From NCBI GenBank assembly GCA_026874595.1, contig CM049308.1:17606001-17670000 (forward strand): a DNA stretch of 64,000 nt, written 5' to 3'. Both the position numbers and the translations under genes were made by a program. The first letter of the stretch is position 1. Every line of letters begins with the position of its first letter. Under the pieces are notes generated by a model. That model did no database searches. It was not told where the DNA came from and was given only the letters and a program-made list of their open reading frames with translations. The stretch is from Sipunculus nudus. Its lineage: Eukaryota; Annelida; Sipuncula; Golfingiida; Sipunculidae. Positions 12,601-24,600 of this stretch are shown one piece after another.

Positions 12601-15600
12601 ATTACCATCGCAAATTTTACAATATTTGAAATATGTTTTAATATATATATTTATATATATTAAAGGACTATAAATTAACTCCATCCATATCTCAAGTTTC
12701 TGTTCAAAAATGGCCATTAAAGATTTTGTTTTGTTAAGCACATAGTTTTATTACGTAAACATAATTGTGAGCTGTCTCTGTAATAATGAGAATTTTCCCT
12801 TATTGGGCCTATTATCGCCCATCCCGCCTCGTTCCCATGTATCTAGGTCACACTTCCGTTTCCTGTAATCACATTTTTCTCCTGGCATCAGCCATGATGG
12901 ACGTGTGATCACGCTTTGAGCGATTCGTCCACTGTTTTGGTTTGTACAGTCGGGTTTGCCAACTGTACTGTAAGTTGTGTTTCTTTTTCTTTTCCCGCCA
13001 TGGAGAACCCCTCTTATTGTGCTTCTTGTGGTTCATTAATCCCTGCTTGGGATTCTCATCCTACTTGTTTCCCCTGCCGTTCTCACAATGACTCCTGCAG
13101 GGGTCCGGCGGATCCCTGTTTCTATTGTCAGACTTGGTCCTCTGACAAATGGGCCTTGTTTCACGATTGGTCCCATTCCCCGGTAGTTGGGGGGGGGGGG
13201 GGGGGGGTCACCTTCCCCACTCCCGTTATCTGGTCCCTTGGTTACATTCAGGGGGGGGAGGGGGGAGCCTACCATGGGTGAATGTAACACTGCCGTTACG
13301 TTCCCCATCCATTACCACTGGTGCCGTTACCTCCCCGGTCGTTTCGACGTTCTTCCCCGGTTCACGCAGCTCCCCGTTCCGAAGCCCTGTCTGCTTATTC
13401 CATCTTGCATAAACTATCACGGTTTCACTCTTCACTGATGTCGGATCTAAACAATCTGTCTAGACCCGAGTCTGTTCGTCCGGCAGCATCCCCTGTTCCC
13501 CCAGTGCTTTCCCCACGGCCGTTGTCATCACCCCTGGCCCCTGGCCGGCTTCATTCCTTATCCCCCGAGACGGCCGGGGCCATCCCGCTGGATCGCCCGG
13601 GCCTTACTGGTGCAGAGGTTGGTATTGCAGGCCCTCCTGCATCCTATTCTTTTCAGCCGCCCTCACTTCCAGTGTCATCGGCTGCTACAGTGGACTGTTC
13701 GGCGTTCCCCTGCCGGCCGGCCGGCAGGCTCTTTCTTTCAGTCTCCGTCAGCTGTGCCATCTGCCGCCCTGGTTCCAGTGACTTCACAGGTGGTTCCTGC
13801 TGCTAACCGCCCCTCGGCTTCTTTTTTTCTGCCTCCGGTCGTTCCGGCTCCACGGGTTTCCCTGGATCCCCCTTCCTGGGGTTCCCCGTCCTCTCATGCT
13901 GCCGATCCCGCCCAGGCACAAGACCCGTGGTCGGAGATCGCGCTGCAACGCCAGGCTTGGCGTACGCGCAAATCTGCGCATTGTCCGTCAGATGGATGGG
14001 GCATTCAAAATAGACCTTACTGATGCCTACTTTCACGTCCCAATCCATCCATCGTCTCAACTGTTTCTTCGGTTCGCCTATCAGAACTGTGTTTATCAAT
14101 TCCGGGCCCTCCCATTCGTGATTAATGTGGCCTCCTGGATTTTACCATGCTCGTTCACACGGTCACGCGTTACCTCCACTCACAGGGCATTTCTGTGCTC
14201 CCTTATCTGGACGATTTGCTTGTCCATGCGGCCGATCGCTCTCTCTCACTGACTCATCGCTCCTGGGTTCTCGATTTACTCCAGAACCTTGGCTTTATTG
14301 TCAATGCAGAGAAATCCCTTCTCACTCCCACCAAGTCCCTGCAGTTTCTGGGTGTCACGCTCGATTTTGCGTCCGGCACTGCGTCTCTCCCGCTCGATTT
14401 TGCTATCAAACTCCGCCAGCAGATTCGTTCCTTTCTCGCGTCTTGCCCTCCTGCATCCCATTCTTTTCAGCCGCCCTCACTTCCAGTGTCTCCGGCTGCT
14501 ACAGTGGACCGTTCGGCGTTCCTCGGCCGGCCGGCTCTTTCTTTCAGTCTCCGTCAGCTGTGCCATCTAACGCCCTGGTTCCAGTGACTTCACGGGTGGT
14601 TCCTGCTGCTAGCAGCCCCTCGGCTTTTTTTTTCTGCCTCCGGTCGTTCCAGCTCCACAGGTTTCCCTGGATCCCCCTTCCTGGGGTTCCCCGTCCTCTC
14701 ACGCTGCCGATCCCGCCCTGGCACAAGACCCGTGGTCGGAGGTCGCGCTGCAACGCCAGGTTTGGCGTCCCTGGATGGACCTTCCTTTTCTCCTGCAGGG
14801 AGTTCCTTTTTCTCAGGAGATCGATTGTACAGTATATATCGACACGTCTCTCCTCGGTTGGGGTGCCCATATGGCCGATCTTCGCACCTCGGGGGTCAGT
14901 TCCCTGTCAGAACGCCTCCTGCATATCAATGTCCTAGAACTTCGAGCCTTCCGTCGAGCGATCTCCCATTGGTCCCACCACTTGCCCGGCCGTCACATTC
15001 TCGTACACCACAGTTGGGCATATATAAACAGGCAGGGCGGTACTTGGTCTCCCTCACTGATGCAGGAGACCTACCTCTTCTTTGATCTGTGCATCTCCCT
15101 CCGGGCCTCGATTTGTGCGTCTCATCTTCCGGGGGTATCGAACATTCTCGCCGACGCGCTTTCCCGTCGCCCCGCGTCACCACCTCTGCCCGTGATCCTT
15201 CCGCTCCCGGTCATTCGGGATCTCTTCACTTGTCTGGGGCGTCCGGAATTCGATCTGTTCGATTTTCCCTCCCCCCAGATCTCGTGCCTACTGCGACGCG
15301 TCTACGTCACCCTTGCGACCGTCTCCCCGACACCCCACCGTCCGTGTGGTCTCACCGGTTTCCGTTTCATCCTGCAGCTCCCTGGTTTCCTCTGTGGCGC
15401 TCACTTCTCTCCCGGCCACCTCTTCTTCTACCGCTCAGGATCGATCTCCCATCGTTCCCCCGAGCACGTTGTCCATTTCGGTCGTGCCCTTTGTGCGCAT
15501 GCATACTCTCATCGGACACCTCCAGGTTCAGGGCATTTCAAGTCCGGCTGCTCTCCTTGCCTCGGCTCCCCGTCGCCATTCTTCGGACCGCATTTATGAC

Positions 15601-18600
15601 TCCTGGTGGTGTCTCTTCACCGGTTGGGCGTCTGCCCGCGGAATCTCTCCTTTAGATCCATCACTTGCAGCGGTTTTGGATTTTTTCGTGTTTTTACTGC
15701 AGGATAAAAATTTATCCTATCCGTCTCTGCGTGGCTATCGTGCCGCCCTGCTGTCCGTGCTCCGTCTGCTGGGTCACGATCGTGTCCTTCATCATTCGTT
15801 GGTGACGGATTTTCTCAAGGGGATACATGCCCGCGCGTCTCGTCCTCGCTATGTCGCGCATTCCTGGCGCCTGGACGTTGTCTTACGTCACCTCCGCGAA
15901 CCCCCTTATGAGCCTCTGCGTTCGGCCCATCTTCTGCATTTGTCTCGGAAAATGGTTTTCCTCCTTGTGCTTGCATCTGCCGGTCGCCGCTCTGAGCTTC
16001 ATGCACTCGTGGCTGATTCAAACTTTACCCAAATTGCGGTCGATGGTTAGTCGGCCACCCTACATTTCCCTCCTGACTTTTATAGAAAGAACCAAAATTT
16101 CAATGATCCTCCGTCAGCTTGGCACGTTCCTGCCCTCCCTAACGGTCAGTACCGTTGCGGGGCTACAAATTGCCCAGTTCGTGCTTTACGTTACTATCTT
16201 AAAGCTACTCATTCTTTACGGAGGGGAGCGCAAGAAGCTGTTTATTTCAACGAAAGTCACCACTTCAAACAAAGAAATTAGCCCTATCACCATTAGTGCG
16301 TGGCTAAAAGCTACTATTGTCACCGCCTATGATTCGGCTTTTTGAGCCCTTTCTAATTCGTTGGTCCATTTTTCGGGGATTTCCCGAAATCAACTGGTCA
16401 AGAAAGGCTATTGGAAGTCACCTTCTACCTTCACCCGCTTTTATCTAAAGGATTTTCATTTACAAGCTTCGGGCCTTTATTCCTTGGGCCCTGTGATTGC
16501 GGCGGGTGAGGTTCTACAGTTTTCCAGACCGTCCCTGCCTTTTACGTCTGTTCCGGTGGCGACGTCTTCGACTGCTCCATCCCAGCAATGATGTTCTCCT
16601 CATTCGGTCGTTCCAGGTAGGTGTCCCCTCCCCAAGGTTTATCTGTTATATTCTCATTAATACAGAAACAGCTCACAATTATGTTTACGTAATAAAACCC
16701 CCCTATTCCCTCCCTGTGAATGGTGGTTTTGTTAGTAAACTGTTGTGAGCTTTTCTGTATTACAAACAACGCTCCCTCCCAGTCCACTTCATTCCTCCTT
16801 CGAAAAATGTGGTTACAGGAATCGGAAATGTGACCTAGATACACGGGAATGAGGCGGGATGGCCGATAATAGGCCCAATAAGGGAAAATTTTTGGTTGGC
16901 TAACTCTGGCGTATAAACTTTAACAGAGAAAATTCTCATTAATACAGAAAAGCTCACAACAGTTTACTAACAAAACCACCATTCACAGGGAGGGAATGGG
17001 GGGCATTCATGTGAGTATGCTAGGGCCTGCAAAAATTTACATTTGAACAGAAATTATACCAGCCGCAAAAAAAGTCATCATGGAGGGGGCAGCCCTGATT
17101 TAGAATATAGGAGTGAAGTGTTTGCGACTCATCCCAAAATGGACCAAGGGGAAAATTTGAATACAGGCAGTCTATATTTGAACTTTATTGAACTCTACTC
17201 CTATCACATATAAAGCATGTTGAATTAACATGAAAAATAGCTTCTTCCCTATCAAATAAATCTGTACTTGCCAAAATATTGCCTTGAAACTGTTGCTGAC
17301 TCCTGTAAACGAGCGTTTAAAACAGTGGACGGGGGCGCAATCACATGAGTCAACATTTACACAGGGTGTAGGGCTGTGTGCATTGCGAAGCCACAACACG
17401 TGTCAATCAGGAGATGCCTGACTAGATTGGCCCAAAAAATGTAATACATGTTCCCACTGGCTGAAACATCATGTGTTGTGGCTAATATTTGGACCTCCAG
17501 TCTGGCGACCTTGTTATGTCCCTTTAAAAAACTTAAAGTCTTGCTAATCAGGGATATGGGTGGTCATTTTGCCATGAAAATAAAGGTATCAGGTGTGAGA
17601 TTAGCAGGGATTGCAGTTCCATGAGGAACAGGTGCCATTCTGTAAAAACCAGTATTGACCCTGTAGTGACATCTAAGATAATTTTTAATCTGCAATATCT
17701 GATAGGAGGGTACTGCATGGGCTGATATATGTACACACAACAGATCTACAGAGGTCAAGAGTAGTTCACGTGCATAAAAATGTTGAGGCATTTACCTCCA
17801 CAAAAAATAAATGTAAAATGTATCCTTTGAAATGAAAAAAGTTGTACAGAGTATGCAAGTGGTATGTAGGTGGCTCTTTCTATTGAACGAGGATGCTTTT
17901 GATAGACAGCCAAGCCCAGGAGGCTGTGTTAGGGGAAATAGAAGAGACCTGCAGTTCTGTAGCATTGCTATTTAATCATGAGGTTGCAACAGGACCCAGT
18001 TAGACTGGAGGTCAGTTTGTGTATTTTAGGAACAGTATATATTCTTGTTCTATCAAAAACTTCTATGACCACACATTTTTTTTGGGTGTTAGTTGAGATT
18101 AGCAGTTCATTGTTGGAAAAGTTTCATGGAATGAGAGAAAATATCATTAATGGAATAATTATAATGGGACTGTATCCTTGGGAACGGTTGATAATCAACA
18201 TCAAATGACCCACTTGGAAAGTACATCTTAAAAATACTTGACAGATACCAAGTTTGGCTTTTGTACCCTTTTTGATATAAAGAAAAGAGAATATCAGAAT
18301 TTGACATTAATTTTGAGATTTGATCTGATTTGCAGGATGCCACCCCACTGACACTGGGTCAAGAGATCAGTGCCTATGTTCAGCAGATGTCTTGTGGGAT
18401 GGCACGTGTGAAGGATACGTTGCCAAGGCTGTATGAATTAGCAGCAGGTAAGGCAATATGGCCTTGGAAATGTACATTTGTATTGAACAAGTGCCCTTGT
18501 ATGGAAAATATTTTACAATCTGTTACACTAAATGTGTGAATTAATAGGATTAACTCATGGATCACTACCTGGTAACGTAAAAACTTGAGTATAAGTCTAT

Positions 18601-21600
18601 CCCGTGTATAAGATGGGGTGGAAATTTTGGGGGAGAAAACTTTTTAGTCCTTCTTAATGAAGAGGAAGCCCCAGCTCTTGAAATATCATGCTCCAAGCAT
18701 ACACACCTTGGAATAAAAAATACAGTAATAGTAATACAGAAAAGAGAAGCCACAGATCATTACACTCACATGTATAAGAAAAATGTGATACCCTGCCCTC
18801 ATTAGTCTGAACAATCTTGGCCCTTATTCCATTAGCTGATGTTGGAAAACCCTGATATAGCAAGCAGTTGGAAAGTTGAAGGTTTTATTGACCAAATACA
18901 ACATTATAACCACTACATAAGGATTATACAGAGGATGGACAAGGCATTTCTTTTGTATGCTGGCAGTGCATCTGAGTACTTGTAGACATTTATATTTCTT
19001 CATGTAAAGCTGTTCATTACTTTTTCTATGATACTGTGTCATTACATTGATATAACTGTTGGATATGGTCATATGGAGAAATTTTCTTTTTTCTGACAGA
19101 CTGTTTTATTCATTGTTAAATGTTTAATAATATTCTTTTCTTCCAACAGGTGGCACTGCTGTGGGCACTGGGCTCAACTCAAGGATTGGATTTGCTGAGA
19201 AAGTGGCAACAGAAGTGTCAAAGATCACAGGTTGATATAAATAGTGGTTGCCTTTTTGTTCGTGAGGGTTTTAAATTGGCAAAATTCGAGAGAGGGAAAT
19301 TACCGCAAAAGTAAAACCCTCTTGTATAAGAGGCCTAATCATCAAAGAAGTCATAAATCAAAATTTTGAGATACCGGTGTAAATAATAATAGATCTTTTA
19401 TGTAACCCTTAAATCAGAGCCTGTTATAATAAACAATAGGCCTATCAAATCTTTGAAATAATCTTCTTATAATGAATTTTCACTTGTTCAATCATAAATA
19501 ATTAATTTTATAATCGATATACTGTGTAGTTTACACTATGGGCAGATCCTCAAAATTGAACCCTCGCAAAACAATGACAGTATGAAACCAAAAAATTTTA
19601 ACCCAGCAAATATGAAGCCAACCCCAGTATATGCCATACATGTACTCCAATACAAGGTATCTGTGAGGACAAGAAGAAAGGTTAAATCCTCTGAAACTAA
19701 TTTGGAATTCAAGCTGTACATATTAAAATTTTATATGCAAATACATTTAAGCAATTTTATCATGTTTTAATATTTTTCTCAATTCGTCCTTTATATGTGT
19801 AAGTCCTGATTTGGGATTAAAATATAATACTGGTGCTAATTCCATTTTTTGTGATAGAGGTGTTACATATCCCCTTGCCGTAAACCTGGATCTTCAAAGT
19901 GTATTTAGCCATAGCTGATATTTCATTAATGAGCCACTTGGTGGAAAGAGATGCCAGAGGTACAATTAAAGTTGTACGGTGCAATTAGGAAACTGGTATA
20001 GTAATAATGAAAAATAGGTAACATTCCTAAAATGTGATTTTGTTTCATTCTTCCATTTAATTTGAGGATGGCATTGAAAATGTAATAAATCCCATGAATG
20101 AGAATGGAAATACTGGTTTCTCAAGGTGCATGCTCAAATAACCTATCCTTCTTTTTTCCCTCAAGGTCTTCCATTTGTAACAGCACCAAATAAGTTTGAA
20201 GCTCTGGCAGCAAGGGATGCTCTGGTGGAGGTGAGTGGTGCCTTGAACACAGTGGCCTGTAGCCTGATGAAGATAGGTAATGATATACGATTCCTTGGCT
20301 CCGGACCGCGGTGTGGACTCGGGGAGCTGCTCCTTCCAGAGAATGAACCAGGAAGCAGCATCATGCCAGGTGAGGTCCCGTTCACTTAACTATTAACCTT
20401 GTGCGTAGCGAGGGTTATTGATTTCACTAGATTCAGTGCCATTTCCCTGAAAGATGTTGGTAAATAAATGTACAACATGGTTGTGGTTTAATATGTTTAT
20501 TGTTAGGGCAGCAATACCACTATGTCCAGCGGTGCTTTTCAGTTATTTCAAAAGTTCTCGGGAAAAACATGGGTTTAATTTACATTCCTTGGCACCAACC
20601 TTGAACACCATCTTCGGCGCAAGATTTGCTTCATTATATTTGATGCTTCTTAAATTATTAATATGGTCTGGTATTAGATCCAAATGACACACCCCATGAA
20701 TAATGGTACTACATCTCCTTGTAGACCCAAATCCAGGTATAGGATTGAATAAACTACTTGCCTCAAGGCGATCTCTCCACCACATTTCCTATAGTAAGAA
20801 TAAACCAGCAGCCTTACTGAAGAACAGGCCTGAATGAAAAGAACACCTTTTTCTTCAGAAAACCAAAATATAACCTCTTATCAGGGTTGGCAAGTTTATG
20901 CCATTGTTATTTCTGCCACGGTTTCTGTCTGGCAATTGCCAGAGCAGCAGAAATACTGTTGTGCCCTTGTCTTTGTAATAATGGCAGAAAAACCCTGAAT
21001 AGTAAGAATAATAACTTTCTAATTTGAATATGATACAGATACTAGAGAAAGAATTGAAATGGAAGTATGATTGTGTTGTACACTTAAAATATATCAATGA
21101 TTACTTGGAGTTAATGATTACTTGGAGGCCATATACTACCTAGAAAAGGCTTGAGAAACCTAAAATACAGGAATGGGGGCCTTGACTGATCAGTTGTAGG
21201 AAAAAAAGTCACAAGAAATAAAGTCACAGTTTTGGGTAGGAAATAAAGTCACAGAAAACTCACAAATTGGGGTAGTAAATTAAGTCACATGTTTGTGTAG
21301 AGAAAAAGGCTTAGAAAAAATTTATCTTTTTAAACAATTTTTTTAACATAAAAAGATGTAATCACTGTTGAAAACATAACCTTGCTGGCATGGAGTCACT
21401 AACCGATAACCACTGATGACATTGTAACTTTCTTGGCTGACCAACAAATACATATAAAAACATAAATCTGCATGGTAGAGATACACAAACAAACAAACAC
21501 TGATGACAACAGAACCTCCCTGATGACGATCCACATACCAATGGACCTTGATGAGAACATGAGCTCCCTGGTAAAGATCATGGTGAAAGACAGAATTGTA

Positions 21601-24600
21601 AATTCACTGTTCATTAAAAATAATTACTTACGACTAACATATTCATAAATAAGTCAGTAGTCTTAAAGTAAATCTGTATGTCAAATCCAAAACTGATCTG
21701 TTTGTATCTGCCAAAACAGAGTTTTGGGGATACTATGTTTTCAGCCGGACGCCGCTGTCGTCTCGTAGGTGTCCGGAGAACTCCTCCATAACCACTAGGC
21801 GGAATTTTACGAAACCAGGGATTATGTTCGGGTCACATGTGAACTGCTGCGCCCTGATTTTGGTTTAACCTCTGACCTTTCCTCTGCACTCTGCGTACAT
21901 CTGTGCGTCTGTTATGACACATTAACCCACATATCTCGGGAACTGTTTGACTGATCCGGAAAAAAAAATTGCACAAATGTAGCCCTTGGATAGCTTTATA
22001 ACATACATAAACAAGGGACCCATGGGTCACGGCGCTCAGCTGATCGTGATTGGACTATAAATGTTTCTCCACTGTGATACTATATCGAGTCGATAAAGCT
22101 TATGAATATCATGTACATGTTGGGCTATTATAAAGGAATGTAATGTAATATGTGAGTAAATGATAAATGAAATTACCTGACTGATGGATTAATAGAGTCA
22201 AATAAAGTGGTTCATTTTTTATTTATTTAGGAGGGGTTGAAAATTGTGATATATTTGAGCAAATATGAATGCAATGACAGCAGTAATAAGCAGTAGTAGA
22301 ATGATGATAAGGCTATTTGTTGAAGGATCTAAAGTGTATGGTAGTCTGCAAGCATTCAGTTTGACAGATATGATGTTATGATAAACTATGCTGATGAAGT
22401 GATTTATGAATATGTGACAGTATGACACAATATCTCTTTAGTCTTGACAAGGTACATTATTGTGATGCCCACTATGTCTACATATTACACAATATTGACA
22501 TAATTTCTGGCATGTACATAGGTACCTATGGACGAATAGTTATACAAAATATTAAAGTATGAATGTATCTGATTCATCTTGTTCTTGCTTACTGAGGCTA
22601 ACTTTGGGATGGGGTTTGGAGAAGGGAAAAGTGAGGGCAGCACGAAGGTGGATGTAGAAATATTCTATTGTAATGTTTTTCATTTATATAAGAATATGAA
22701 AAGCTAAGAGGAAAGGGGCCCTCCTACTTGGTTATAGTAAAGTTCTAAATATATGATTGCAAACTAATTCTCTGACATGAAGAAAAACAGTAAAAGTTTT
22801 GAGATACTGTGTTGCATACGAAAATTTACAGATGGACAGGCAAGTGGACAGAATGGACTAATACCTTTATTACACTTTCAAGAGAATAATGCATTTAAGT
22901 TTATATATAATCCTATTTTTTTAAGCAGATCCACTTTTTCCATTAAGAAGTTTTTATCTGAATCATTTTTTTATTTACAGGTTTATAAATTTTTAATTAA
23001 AAAACCTGAAAATATAAGTTAAACTATTAGAATTGTTGCAAAAGTTGCAATCATTATATATAAAGAGTAAAAAATATTGGGTCATATTATGCATACACAT
23101 ATATTTTATTATTTTTAAATCATAAATGTTTAAACTGATTTTAAAAGAAAATAATGCCACAACATGGCATCTACAAGAATATTCCTTGAATCACTATTAA
23201 AAAGTTTTGCACATTGGAGTTTTCAGGACATGCTTAATTTTATTCACCAAAATAAAATAAAAGTAAATTTGATAAAATAAAACATCTTTTCAAATAAAGT
23301 ATACACACTGTTGGTTAAATGAGGGACAAACAATATCATTGTGCTAATTACTATCCCAGTTTTAACTAATTACTGGAATTAATAGTCAATTTCACACCTG
23401 GTGAAGTTTTTACTCTTCTGAAGTAAGGAATTACTTATCTCATGAACATCCACACTTTCACAGCAATACACCACTTTGTGGACACAATTAAATGTACACT
23501 TTAATCATTGTAACCCTGGTGGTTCAATACAAAATCTAAAATGTAGCATGTCCAAGAATAAAATAAAATACAGAAAAATTTTAACATTCATCTAGTTTAT
23601 GCACCAGCTGGGGGGATGAGTGCAGGGCAGAGGGGAAGCCTGGTAGTAGTGGCCAAGCTGGGCCAAGGTAAGCTGCCTGGGGTGGGTTACATAATGCAAG
23701 TGAAGGCTGTACTACTAGGTGGGCTAGATGTAAACAACACTTGACATGGTGTATGAAAACATGAATGAAAGCTATTCATTCCAATCAATTTCTTTAGAAA
23801 GTTCAGATTTTAAAAGATTAAATCCTTATGCATATATGCTTGGAAAATTAAATCAACAGTGCCAAAGTTGGACAAAATTTAAGGTATTGATTTTTTATTT
23901 ATGCTAATAACTTAAAAATTTGCAAAATTCAGATCTAATTTGGGTAAACAATTGAATCTTGATTAAATAAAGTTATATTCCTGAAAAAAAGTCTCTAGGT
24001 TCAGCAATTCTCATGTTAGGTGAGTAAATATATTTCCTGATTTTTTAAAAAATTGCATTATGTTTTGGCCCATAACTTCAAAATAATACCCAATACTGAC
24101 CTAATTCTTGGTATGTTCATAGAAAATGTATAAAAGAATGTGAATACTAAATACGATCAAAAACAGATCAGTGGTTTTGATATTAAGCAGCCTTGAAGTG
24201 TAACAATGGCTTTTTTTATGGAAAACAGAGTTTTTTTTCCTTAATATCTCGAAGGAACAAAGTCCTAATAACCCAATTTTCTGTATGGTAGGAGATTTTG
24301 GGGACATCTAAAATTATGTCAACAGCCTGGGGAGCATAGAGATGTGCACTGAATGACCTACAGTCATCAAAGTGGACTGCTTGACAATGTAAGGGAATAC
24401 AACAAGAGCCTCCCAAAAAAAAATCAATAACTAGCCTAATTTTGCAGCTTTTATTTTCAAATTTCAGATTTTAACAGATTAAATCCTTATGTATACATGG
24501 TGTGAAAATTAAATCCACAGTACTTACAGGAAAAAAACGTGCCATGGCCAAAGTTGGGCAAAATTTAAGGTACCAATTTTATATTTTTGCCAATATTTAA

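Larger units (their letters stand above)
12745..17003 (+). mobile_element. DIRS-type tyrosine-recombinase retrotransposon, copy 1 (rearranged)
   Basis: A full-span but defective DIRS element in FH intron 5, in the sense direction. The order is gag fragments, reverse transcriptase, inserted gag duplicate, RNase H, tyrosine recombinase, internal complementary region (ICR), inverted end. The left end GTTTTATTACGTAAACATAA and the right end near AGGGAGGGAATGGGGGG both appear in reverse complement, fused, in the ICR at about 16650-16755. That architecture is specific to DIRS elements, which leave no target duplication. Internal deletions and frameshifts make it non-autonomous. Confidence 0.92.

Noticed and set aside
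13896-14937. Long alternative frames over the DIRS elements (e.g. 14125-14937, 15089-15655, 60169-60895)
   Set aside because: GC-rich shadows of gag/RT/recombinase frames without motifs of their own.
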